A DNA stretch of 12,624 nt from JAHHLP01 sp041609895 (GCA_041609895.1 JBFIPX010000086.1:1-12624), one strand, 5' to 3'; positions 1-6,514 are shown, counted from the first letter of the stretch. Notes: a model not told the origin generated them from the sequence alone. Program-made: numbers and translations.

Positions 1-69
1 ATCGGCGTCAACGATCGTGCAACGAGCAATCGCTCGCGAGGTCGCGTCTTCGTATTCAATTCTTGTCAA
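1..69 (-). CDS. Possible 5' end of a further operon gene (partial)
   Basis: On the minus strand a TTG at 69-67 overlaps the TGA stop of the Nudix gene (68-66) as TTGA. The frame is then open for 23 codons to the window edge and reads LTRIEYEDATSRAIARC and onward. The same kind of 4-nt overlap joins rsmE and the Nudix gene just upstream, so a third coupled gene is plausible. However, a second frame is also open over this short stretch, no Shine-Dalgarno sequence is evident, and I recognise no family. This is a tentative edge fragment only. Confidence 0.25.
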   Translation of the reverse strand, partial: MTRIEYEDATSRAIARCTIVDAD

Positions 70-620
70 ATCTGACCGTTAGATCGAAGAAGCTCACGCG
101 CCATCAGTATTGCAACAACGGTCTTCATGTCCTGAAGTTTACCCTGGGCCGCAAGCATGACAGCTTCGTCGAACGGCATCCGTACCCCCTCAACAAACTC
201 ACCATGGGAGAGCGACATCTGTCCTTCGGTCAATTCCTGCGCTACGAAGAAGTGAATCACCTCGTTGCTGTATCCAATGCACGGATACAGAGATGATACG
301 GGGGTCATTCGTGCTGCCTTCCAACCTGTCTCCTCCTCAAGCTCTCGATGAGCAACATCGACCGGGTCTTCGTTTTCCAGATCGAGCTTTCCTGCCGGCA
401 CTTCCAGAAACTCGCGACGCGGCGGAAATCGAAACTGACGAACGAGGATGGTAGATCCGTCCTCGAAGAATGGCACGACCGCCGATGCACCAGGATGATC
501 GATCCACTCTCGAACAGATTCGCCACCATCAGGAAGGGCCACTGTATCCCGGTGGGCCTTGAGGAGAACTCCATCAAGGAGCTGCACGCTGTCCAGGCTT
601 CTCTCCGTCAGGTCATTCAT
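66..620 (-). CDS. Nudix hydrolase, ADP-ribose pyrophosphatase type
   Basis: This 184-residue protein probably hydrolyses ADP-ribose or a related nucleoside diphosphate-sugar to AMP plus a phosphosugar in the cytoplasm. The Nudix box spans about residues 77-100, running from PAGKLD to RELEEETGW, and supplies the Mg2+-binding glutamates. Upstream, VRQFRFPPRREFLEVPAG matches the substrate-side strand typical of the YSA1/NudF group. Downstream, YPCIGYSNE (112-120) carries the proline that this subfamily has about 13-16 residues after the box. Compared with the standard GX5EX7REUXEEXGU pattern, there is one extra residue between the first glycine and the first glutamate. The ATG start overlaps the rsmE stop as ATGA, indicating translational coupling as the third gene of the leftward operon. 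The exact substrate cannot be told from sequence. Confidence 0.88.
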   Translation of the reverse strand: MNDLTERSLDSVQLLDGVLLKAHRDTVALPDGGESVREWIDHPGASAVVPFFEDGSTILVRQFRFPPRREFLEVPAGKLDLENEDPVDVAHRELEEETGWKAARMTPVSSLYPCIGYSNEVIHFFVAQELTEGQMSLSHGEFVEGVRMPFDEAVMLAAQGKLQDMKTVVAILMARELLRSNGQI

Positions 621-1369
621 GTGGACTTCTGCGTCGCTTGTTCAACTGACTCCAAAATGAGCGCCGCCATTCCGCAGGCAACAATTGCGGCTGTCTCTGT
701 TCGTAGCCGGCGAATTCCTAAGGATGCCCTCACGAATCCGGCCTCGTCAGCGAGCCCAAGCTCATCCTCACTGAATCCACCTTCAGGACCTACGACTATA
801 AGGCATTGATCCGTCGCGCCCGATCCGCCAATTGCTTGCGGGAGCGGCTTTGCAGCTTCTGAAGCGTCGCAAACAAAGCCTGGCTCTTGCTTTTTGCTTT
901 CGATGAAGTCTGCAAATGGTCGCGGACCGTGAAGCCTCGGAATCACACTTCGCAACGACTGCTTCATTGCGGCACGAGCCAACCTCCGGCAACGCTCGAG
1001 ATCTACCCGCACCCCTTCGACTGCCCTGGACTGTAGCAGCGTAATTTCGTTGACGCCAAGCTCGACTGCTTTCTCGATTGCCGTCTCGAGTCGCGACCGG
1101 TTCTTGAGCACGCCGATGGCAAGCTGAAGATCGAATCTGGCTTCACCCACTCCGAGCGTGCGTTCGCGAACCTCTCCTTCAACCCTGTCACCATCCGAAT
1201 GTGTCACAAGCACACGATGCCATCCGCCCCGACCATCAACGACTTCGATCTCGGAGCCTGCTTTCACCCGTAGGACCCGCGAAGCGTGATGCGCCTCGTC
1301 GCTTGGAAGCGCAACTCTGTTACCACTGAACGATTCCGGCGGAGCAAAAAAGAAGGTTGTAGTTGGCAA
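617..1369 (-). CDS. rsmE: 16S rRNA (uracil(1498)-N3)-methyltransferase RsmE
   Basis: RsmE methylates N3 of U1498 in helix 44 of 16S rRNA in assembled 30S subunits, using S-adenosylmethionine. The 250-residue length is normal. An N-terminal PUA-like domain occupies about residues 1-72 (FFFAPPESF, DEAHHASRVLRV). A SPOUT methyltransferase domain follows: VLKNRSRLETAIEKAVELG (87-105), the AMKQSLRSVIPRL segment (134-146), the SAM-binding loop VGPEGGFSEDEL (193-204) and LGIRRLRTETAA (217-228), where the family usually has LG.RILR.ETA. The start is a TTG at 1369. No ATG or GTG lies in frame between it and the end of the upstream gene, and the N-terminus fits the family. It lies 29 nt downstream of the Omp85 gene and overlaps the Nudix gene by 4 nt, so the three are probably one operon. 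Confidence 0.95.
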   Translation of the reverse strand: MPTTTFFFAPPESFSGNRVALPSDEAHHASRVLRVKAGSEIEVVDGRGGWHRVLVTHSDGDRVEGEVRERTLGVGEARFDLQLAIGVLKNRSRLETAIEKAVELGVNEITLLQSRAVEGVRVDLERCRRLARAAMKQSLRSVIPRLHGPRPFADFIESKKQEPGFVCDASEAAKPLPQAIGGSGATDQCLIVVGPEGGFSEDELGLADEAGFVRASLGIRRLRTETAAIVACGMAALILESVEQATQKST

Positions 1370-1398
1370 CGGTGTACGAGAAGTGGCTCCGACAAGTG

Positions 1399-3180
1399 CT
1401 AGAGGCTGAATGATAGCCCGACGTGGATCCTGCCGTCAATGGGCCCGTCTTCGTCGTTAAACGCATAGCTCACATTAATAATCCCAATCTCTGTTCGAAA
1501 CTGTGTTCCGACGCCAAACCCCGGAAGAAGGTCGCGCCTTGACTTCACTTGGTCCGCCGGCGCTGTCTCGAGCACGCCGAGGTCCGCAAACACATAGGCA
1601 AAGGCCCACCGGTCCAACTGGTATCGATATTCCAGCAAGATTCGCGACGCGAGACGCCCCAGAAACTGTTGTTCGTTGTACCCTCGCAGGGATGATGCTC
1701 CGCCGAACCGAATCAGGTCGCTCTCATCATACTCGTCGCTCAGTAGCACTTGAGCATCCCCCCCGATCGCGATGAGCTGCCTCTTCAGAGTCGGTACGAA
1801 ATAGCGAACGCGCAAAGTAAGTCGCTCCTGATTGAGTCGGGTTCGAGAGACAAGCGTATCGCCAACCTCGTCGATGAATCGAGAGGTCCGGTTCTTATTG
1901 CCCCGTTCGAACATCGACTCTACTCGCAAGCCGGAACGAGGATTGACCGGAAAGTCCACGGACTCGTATCGAACGCCGATCCCTACGAACGAGGCAGTCG
2001 ATCTGGGGATGCGCTGGCGATTCGACCGCAGCTGCAGTCCGGCCTGCCCCGGCTTGGTGACCTCGCGACTCGCACCGGCCACGAGGCGAAAGCCGTCGCT
2101 CACTTCGTACGATACTCCGGCGAAGTACCGTTGCTGATCGTAGGTCGAGTCCTGCTGTGTACCTTGAAACATGCCGTCTATGCCGATGGGCAGCCCTGCA
2201 ATGTTTGGGTCTGCTACACCAACGTCGACGCTGCTGACGCGACCTGGAAGACGGTTCAAACGGAGGTTGAAAAGCCTACCGCCCCCGAAGAGGTTTCGCA
2301 GCTCCAAATGACCGTTGCCGACGACGCCCCCGTTGCCTGCCGCTGTCGTCTCGGGTAGGTAACCCAATACCAGGTCAAAATTACCCGGGGGCTCCTCTTC
2401 AAGTGCTATCACGACGTCTGCGTCGCCCTCAGGACGAATCACGAGTTCGGGCGTACCGACCTCTCGATAGAAATTGGTCGCGAGGATTCGTCGCCGGATC
2501 TCGGTTGGGTCAAACTTTTCAAGCCGGTCCCCCGGTCTTAATCCCGTCAATCTGGCTATATATGACTCCGTCGTCCGACTTGCCCCAGAAAGCCGAATGC
2601 GATTCAGGGTGACCGCCGGCCCGCGCTCAATTCGTATTACAATAGACAGGTGGTCAGGTCGGTCGGGAATGGGAGTAATTGACGCGATGGCCGCTTCTGC
2701 CAATGGCCATCCTAGTTGCGCGTGACGCCGCAATACAAAGCTGATGTCTTGCTCGAGTTGTGACTCCCGCAGCGGCTCACCAACGCGGGTCTCCATCAAG
2801 GTGAGTACCTCCGACTCATCCAGGACGGGAGTGCCGGAGACGCTGATGCTGTCGACTACAATCAGCGGTCCTCTCGAAACGAAGATGCTTGTCGGGTCTC
2901 TTCCGGAAACCGAATCGATGCGCGCGTGCAGGTATCCTTCGCCGTGGAGCTGACGCAATGTCTCTTTAGCGATGGCGTCAAGGCTATCGGGAGGAAACGT
3001 CAAGAGTTCGTTGAAGTTAACCCTCTTGCCGTCTACCACCGCGATGACTCGAGGTAGGGCTTGCGAGTCTGGCGTCTGCGCCTTTCCGACGAACTGGCCC
3101 ATCGACGGCACGGTAAGCAACATCGCGAACACATGTCGAAGGTACCGACTGCATGCTGATGGGAAGCCGCCTGAAATCAC
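1399..3180 (-). CDS. Omp85-family outer-membrane protein (BamA/TamA-like)
   Basis: This 593-residue protein is an outer-membrane beta-barrel of the Omp85 superfamily, which inserts or exports proteins or lipids. The N-terminus (SRYLRHVFAMLLTVPSMGQFV) reads as a signal peptide ending near residue 35. The periplasmic part holds about three POTRA-like repeats: a degenerate one at 40-108, then 108-187 (VVDSISVSGTPVLDESEV) and 190-262 (LNRIRLSGASRTTESYI). The barrel runs from about 266 to the end, and the hallmark motif RFGGASSLRGYNEQQF lies at 491-506. Three POTRA domains and this length resemble TamA more than a five-POTRA BamA. The last residue is Leu, not the usual terminal aromatic. The start is uncertain: GTG at 3180 gives the full signal peptide, with alternatives GTG 3132 and ATG 3123. 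An in-frame stop at 3207-3205 bars anything longer. It heads the rsmE-Nudix operon. Confidence 0.9.
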   Translation of the reverse strand: MISGGFPSACSRYLRHVFAMLLTVPSMGQFVGKAQTPDSQALPRVIAVVDGKRVNFNELLTFPPDSLDAIAKETLRQLHGEGYLHARIDSVSGRDPTSIFVSRGPLIVVDSISVSGTPVLDESEVLTLMETRVGEPLRESQLEQDISFVLRRHAQLGWPLAEAAIASITPIPDRPDHLSIVIRIERGPAVTLNRIRLSGASRTTESYIARLTGLRPGDRLEKFDPTEIRRRILATNFYREVGTPELVIRPEGDADVVIALEEEPPGNFDLVLGYLPETTAAGNGGVVGNGHLELRNLFGGGRLFNLRLNRLPGRVSSVDVGVADPNIAGLPIGIDGMFQGTQQDSTYDQQRYFAGVSYEVSDGFRLVAGASREVTKPGQAGLQLRSNRQRIPRSTASFVGIGVRYESVDFPVNPRSGLRVESMFERGNKNRTSRFIDEVGDTLVSRTRLNQERLTLRVRYFVPTLKRQLIAIGGDAQVLLSDEYDESDLIRFGGASSLRGYNEQQFLGRLASRILLEYRYQLDRWAFAYVFADLGVLETAPADQVKSRRDLLPGFGVGTQFRTEIGIINVSYAFNDEDGPIDGRIHVGLSFSL

Positions 3181-3602
3181 GTTATGGACTGCTTTGCAAT
3201 TTTGTCATCGCCCTTGTCCTCCTAGCCGGGCCGGGTGCTTCCGACACGGTTACGACGGGTGCCGGCGGGGAGAATGCCATATCCTGGCATCCGGACTACG
3301 CCGCTAAGCAACATGGAGTTCGGCAGAACACCACACTCAACGAACTGCCGGCCGAAGCGAGAGATACCCTGCAGTTCAATTCCGCAGCCGGTCAGGTATT
3401 CATAACCGTTCTTCCAGACTCCGTCAGCTCGGGTTCCGTCATCGAAATGTCCAACGTTCGCGTACCTGCCAACAGCTGGCGAACCGGCCGAGCATTCTTC
3501 TGGCAAATCGGCCCTGATAACGCCGGAGTCTACCATATCGACTTCCTCGTTCGAACCAGAGCATCGATTGATACTCTCACACTCGCCGTTAGTGTGGGAT
3601 GA
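3153..3602 (+). CDS. Small secreted protein of unknown function
   Basis: I do not recognise this 149-residue protein. Residues 1-30 form a clear signal peptide or anchor: basic start (SRLKSRYG), hydrophobic core (NFVIALVLLAG) and small residues at a likely cleavage site (GPGAS). The remainder is predicted soluble. Residues 80-149 alternate hydrophobic and polar positions, as in beta strands (QVFITVLP, SVIEMSNVRVP, FFWQIG, DNAGVYHIDFLVR, TLTLAVSV). This recalls an Ig-like fold, which is inference only. A GAAGG at 3138-3142 lies 10 nt before ATG 3153; ATG 3159 is an alternative. The first 28 nt overlap the divergent Omp85 gene if that starts at 3180. The TGA stop overlaps the mutY start as ATGA, so the two are probably cotranscribed and translationally coupled, odd partners for an exported protein and a DNA-repair enzyme. 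Confidence 0.75.
   Translation: MLMGSRLKSRYGLLCNFVIALVLLAGPGASDTVTTGAGGENAISWHPDYAAKQHGVRQNTTLNELPAEARDTLQFNSAAGQVFITVLPDSVSSGSVIEMSNVRVPANSWRTGRAFFWQIGPDNAGVYHIDFLVRTRASIDTLTLAVSVG
3182..3208 (-). other. 8-codon mini-ORF with strong RBS upstream of the Omp85 gene
   Basis: On the minus strand AGGAGG (3223-3218) sits 9 nt before an ATG at 3208. The ATG opens a reading frame of eight codons (MTKLQSSP) ending in TAA at 3184-3182, one nucleotide before the GTG proposed as start of the Omp85 gene. It could be a leader peptide feeding re-initiation at that GTG. It may equally be chance, because the AGGAGG is antisense to Leu codons in the signal peptide of the divergent gene. Confidence 0.25.
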
Positions 3603-4678
3603 TGTCGTCGGAAGAAAAGAAAGCGGCTATCCGCGAGAATCTTCTCGGTTGGTTCGGGATGGTGGCGCGAGATCTGCCGTGGCGGCGGACCAAGGACCCG
3701 TACCGAATCTGGTTGTCCGAAGTCATGTTGCAGCAGACCCGCGTTGCTCAAGCCAAACCGTACTATGAGCGGTTCATCGAGAAATACCCCGACGTGAAGG
3801 CGCTGGCAGAGGCCAAACTCGACCATGTTCTTCGAGAGTGGGAGGGACTGGGATACTACGCCCGAGCACGTAACATGCATCGTGCCGCACAAATGATTGT
3901 GAAGGAACAAGGCGGGGCCTTCCCTATCGATCGAGAGCAGATGCTGGCACTTCCGGGCGTAGGAGACTACACGGCCAACGCCGTGCTTTCCATTGCCAAT
4001 GGATTGCCGCTCGCTGTTGTCGATGGAAACGTTTCGCGCGTACTGAGCCGAGTGTTTGAGTTCGGCGGCGACCCAAAGACAAGCTCCGGGCGCAGGGCGG
4101 TACAGGAGCTGGCGAACGATCTCATCGACCGTTCGGACCCGGGAACGTTCAATGAAGCGATAATGGAGTTGGGGGCGACGATTTGTCTGCCGAAGTCCCC
4201 GGAGTGTTCCAGATGTCCGGTCGTTGCGGACTGCGGTGCGCATGCGAACGGTACGATCGATCAGTATCCATACAAGAGCAAAAAGAATTCAGTACCGACC
4301 TATGAGGCCGCAGTCGCCGTGATTCATGATGCTGTCGGTCGCATTTTTATCCAGCGACGCCCCGAGGAGGGATTGCTTGGAGGGCTTTGGGAATTCCCCG
4401 GCGGTAAACTCGAAAACGGCGAGACACCCAGACAAGCGTGCCTGAGGGAAGTACGGGAAGAAGTCGGCATCGAAATCGAGATCAGCGAAGAGCTTCCGTT
4501 GGTCCGCCACGCATATACGCATTTCCGTGTGACGATTCATCCGTTTGTGGCCAAAATGGTCTCGGCCGGCCCTGAGACGCATTTGAAGTCGAAGTGGGCG
4601 AGCCCGGACGAGCTCGATCGAGTTGCGATGCCGATAGCGTCGCGAAAGATCATCAAGCTCCTCGGTAGGGCGATTTGA
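3599..4678 (+). CDS. mutY: A/G-specific adenine glycosylase MutY with intact C-terminal MutT (Nudix) domain
   Basis: MutY removes adenine mispaired with 8-oxoguanine in base-excision repair. The 359-residue protein has the HhH-GPD glycosylase fold. SEVMLQQTRV carries the catalytic Glu41, the helix-hairpin-helix is LPGVGDYTANAV (118-129), and VVDGNVSRV holds the catalytic Asp142. Cys196, Cys203, Cys206 and Cys212 follow the C-X6-C-X2-C-X5-C pattern of the 4Fe-4S cluster. The C-terminal domain (about 235-355) recognises 8-oxoG in the family and is related to MutT; RHAYTHFR (303-310) corresponds to the FSH loop. Unusually against E. coli MutY, it keeps a full Nudix box (269-291, GKLENGE to REVREEVGI), so dNTP-hydrolase activity is possible. 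The ATG overlaps the upstream gene's stop; a second ATG follows immediately at 3602. Confidence 0.96.
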   Translation: MMSSEEKKAAIRENLLGWFGMVARDLPWRRTKDPYRIWLSEVMLQQTRVAQAKPYYERFIEKYPDVKALAEAKLDHVLREWEGLGYYARARNMHRAAQMIVKEQGGAFPIDREQMLALPGVGDYTANAVLSIANGLPLAVVDGNVSRVLSRVFEFGGDPKTSSGRRAVQELANDLIDRSDPGTFNEAIMELGATICLPKSPECSRCPVVADCGAHANGTIDQYPYKSKKNSVPTYEAAVAVIHDAVGRIFIQRRPEEGLLGGLWEFPGGKLENGETPRQACLREVREEVGIEIEISEELPLVRHAYTHFRVTIHPFVAKMVSAGPETHLKSKWASPDELDRVAMPIASRKIIKLLGRAI

Positions 4679-4680
4679 CG

Positions 4681-4688
4681 TACATTTG
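4681..4688 (+). promoter_or_regulatory. Possible promoter -7 element (TAnnTTTG)
   Basis: TACATTTG, just after the mutY stop and 51 nt before the next ATG, matches the TAnnTTTG -7 consensus described for Bacteroidota housekeeping promoters. I see no TTG at the expected -33 position, so this is a weak call and only relevant if the organism belongs to that group. Confidence 0.22.
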
Positions 4689-4739
4689 TGGTCACCCGAG
4701 CGCCTTTCGACCCGCAATCCCGAGCAGTGACAAACACAC

Positions 4740-5252
4740 ATGGACCTTTTTGACCTTTTGATCCTGTCCCTCCTTGCCGTACCAGCGCTGCTCCGTTGGA
4801 TTGAGCAGTCGCGAAAAGCAGAGCGGGAGAATGGTGTTGCGCCATCTGCCGAAGCACCTGAGCAACGCGATTCACTCCGTACTGAATTTGAGCGGGCCTT
4901 GGAAGAAATAGGTTTGACGTTGCAGGGAAAACCTGTCCCGGAACGCTCGCCGGCAGCAGATGGGTCGCGAGTTTCTCGCAGAGATCAAAAGGCCTTGGAG
5001 CCCGACCGGGCTTTTTCACGCGAGGAACAGTTCGAGAGGACGCCGCGAGCCCAGGGTAGCGGTGGAGCAATCCCTTTTCGCGAGCTGAAGAAAGTGGAGA
5101 TCGCTTCTCCTTACTCCAGGCGTAGGTCAACAGTATCGCGCAAGACACGGCGGATCAAGAAGCGCTTGGGCAACCGTTCGACGACGCGGGATGCGATCCT
5201 GCTCTCCGAGATTCTCGGACCGCCTGTAGCGATGCGTCGTCGGCTCCTCTAG
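4740..5252 (+). CDS. Small membrane-anchored protein of unknown function
   Basis: I do not recognise this 170-residue protein by name. Residues 2-20 (DLFDLLILSLLAVPALLRW) form one N-terminal membrane helix, probably an uncleaved anchor with the rest in the cytoplasm. Residues 21-145 are charged and low in hydrophobics, likely disordered, with a short helical stretch at 44-62 (RTEFERALEEIGLTLQG). The region 117-146 is strongly basic (SRRRSTVSRKTRRIKKR). The C-terminus has a compact conserved-looking segment, DAILLSEILGPPVAMRR (151-167). From memory, similar EILGPP-type endings recur in anchored hypothetical proteins of several phyla, but I could not check this. It lies 61 nt after mutY on the same strand and may be cotranscribed or have its own promoter. 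No clear Shine-Dalgarno sequence precedes the ATG. Confidence 0.72.
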   Translation: MDLFDLLILSLLAVPALLRWIEQSRKAERENGVAPSAEAPEQRDSLRTEFERALEEIGLTLQGKPVPERSPAADGSRVSRRDQKALEPDRAFSREEQFERTPRAQGSGGAIPFRELKKVEIASPYSRRRSTVSRKTRRIKKRLGNRSTTRDAILLSEILGPPVAMRRRLL

Positions 5253-5275
5253 CGCCGCGTACGGGGCACAGGCAG

Positions 5276-5320
5276 CTGACTCTGTAGATTATCTGCCGCG
5301 ACCGCGGCACCCGCAGTCAG
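5276..5320. terminator. Nested inverted repeat between convergent genes
   Basis: The gap between two convergent genes holds an inner hairpin, TGCCGC (5294-5299) and GCGGCA (5304-5309) with a 4-nt loop. It sits inside outer arms CTGACT (5276-5281) and AGTCAG (5315-5320). A further GCCGC/GCGGC pair (5321-5325, 5331-5335) covers the stop of the leftward gene. No T-tract follows on either strand, so function as an intrinsic terminator is uncertain. Confidence 0.35.
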
Positions 5321-5326
5321 GCCGCA

Positions 5327-5809
5327 TCAGGCGGCGGGCAGGTCGGAATCTCCCTTCTTGAAGATTGAGGCGCCGATGGCTCCGCCGATCGCTCCGAAGA
5401 CTCCGGCTATCACAACACCGAACACTGCCTGGAGGGCGAAGCTGGCAATTGTGACCTGCTGTTCCATCTGCTCAATCATCTGATCGTATGATTCCGGCGG
5501 CATCTGGTCACCCATGGTGTCGAGAATCATCTGCATGATTGCCTGGTCGGCGCGGATTCCCATCTTAATCAGCACATAGTCCAGGACTGCGCTGATCAGA
5601 CTACCGATAATCGCCACGGTAAGACCGAGCACTGCTCCGTCGCCCGTCTTCATCGTTAGCGAGTTAGTAGAGGTATAGTGCCAGACAGCAACCATAGCCC
5701 CAATTAGGACACCGGCACAGCAGAGGCAGTTAATGAGTCCGAGATACGAGGTTGACAGAATTGCTACAACCGCGGAGCCAAGTATGATCGACTGCTGTTT
5801 CTCCGGCAT
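5327..5809 (-). CDS. Four-helix integral membrane protein of unknown function
   Basis: I do not recognise the family of this 160-residue protein. It shows about four membrane segments: 8-24 (IILGSAVVAILSTSYLG), 28-44, 59-81 (AVLGLTVAIIGSLISAVLDYV) and a long, glycine-rich one at 121-150 (VFGVVIAGVFGAIGGAIGA). Residues 27-31 are NCLCC, three cysteines at the start of helix 2. Between helices 3 and 4 is a polar, Met/Gln-rich loop (QMILDTMGDQMPPESYDQM, then IEQMEQQ), which may form an amphipathic helix. The Gly-rich last helix suggests close helix packing or oligomerisation; that is inference. A TGDGAVLG motif precedes helix 3. The ATG at 5809 has a weak GAAAG upstream. It lies 96 nt downstream of the DUF2085 gene on the same strand and may be cotranscribed with it. 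Confidence 0.78.
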   Translation of the reverse strand: MPEKQQSIILGSAVVAILSTSYLGLINCLCCAGVLIGAMVAVWHYTSTNSLTMKTGDGAVLGLTVAIIGSLISAVLDYVLIKMGIRADQAIMQMILDTMGDQMPPESYDQMIEQMEQQVTIASFALQAVFGVVIAGVFGAIGGAIGASIFKKGDSDLPAA

Positions 5810-5905
5810 AACTTTCAGATCAGTATTGTCGCTGGGGCTTATTGCATAGATGTGAAAAGAAGAAACGGCTGGCGCGCCTAAAAAACAATCTGATGACGAC
5901 GCGCG

Positions 5906-6409
5906 CTATTGTATGGCGGGTTCGGCTGGAACGTCTCCGACGGAGTCCACGCTCGGCCTCGCCGCGTTCACCACCGCTCGCGCGAGAAAGTACCCTGCAA
6001 CGACACCGAATACCGTTCCGGTGACCAGACGACTGGCGGGTGTGTTGGTCCAGATCCCCACGACATCTACCCCCCAATCGACGGCCATGGGTATTAGCGA
6101 GGCGCCGATCGTCCAGACGGGATGCCGGCTGATCAAACCATCCCATCGCCGAAGGATACCGAACAGCAGTATGGCCACGGGGATGGCCGCGTAGATACCT
6201 ACGCACCGGTGGCAAAGCGCCACCTGTGTTTCGCCTATGCGAAATGAGCGGCTCGGCAGCTGATGGCACACCTTGCGAAATCCGGACATGATCAGACTGC
6301 CCGTTTCCGGACTCACGAACGGCGGCAGGAAGGCGACGACCACCAGGCCCACTACCGTGAGAGCGGTCAACGAAAGCCAGCCAATCTGTCGGTGTGCGAG
6401 CGAATTCAA
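5906..6409 (-). CDS. DUF2085 family membrane protein
   Basis: This 167-residue predicted inner-membrane protein carries the signature of DUF2085, an uncharacterised family: FRKVCHQLPSRSF (44-56) followed by ETQVALCHRCVGIYAA (60-75). Cys48, His49, Cys66, His67 and Cys69 are the conserved thiol/imidazole set that could bind a metal or a cofactor; no function is established as far as I know. About four membrane helices are visible: 10-30, 70-86, 96-113 and 128-148. The start is uncertain. TTG at 6409 is the only conventional start in frame before the first helix; the frame is open further upstream to a stop near 6477 but has no ATG, GTG or TTG there. No Shine-Dalgarno sequence is visible. It diverges from groES, with which it shares a 233-nt intergenic region. 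Confidence 0.82.
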   Translation of the reverse strand: MNSLAHRQIGWLSLTALTVVGLVVVAFLPPFVSPETGSLIMSGFRKVCHQLPSRSFRIGETQVALCHRCVGIYAAIPVAILLFGILRRWDGLISRHPVWTIGASLIPMAVDWGVDVVGIWTNTPASRLVTGTVFGVVAGYFLARAVVNAARPSVDSVGDVPAEPAIQ

Positions 6410-6514
6410 GCTTTGACCGGCGTCTGGTCTTGGATTCGATGGGTCCGAGGCTTGGGAGACGTATTCTTCATCCGTTCACGAAACATTCTCCGACCCTCTC
6501 AGGTTCTTATATAC

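Noticed and set aside
1750..2358. 202-codon rightward open frame antisense to the Omp85 gene
   Set aside because: The leftward frame carries the POTRA and barrel motifs; the antisense product has no family features.
3530..4243. 237-codon leftward open frame antisense to mutY
   Set aside because: Covered by the unmistakable mutY frame; the antisense product looks random.
5820..6269. 149-codon leftward open frame inside and beyond the DUF2085 gene
   Set aside because: It overlaps the DUF2085 gene in another frame, its product is arginine-rich low-complexity sequence with no recognisable motif, and the DUF2085 signature identifies the real frame.
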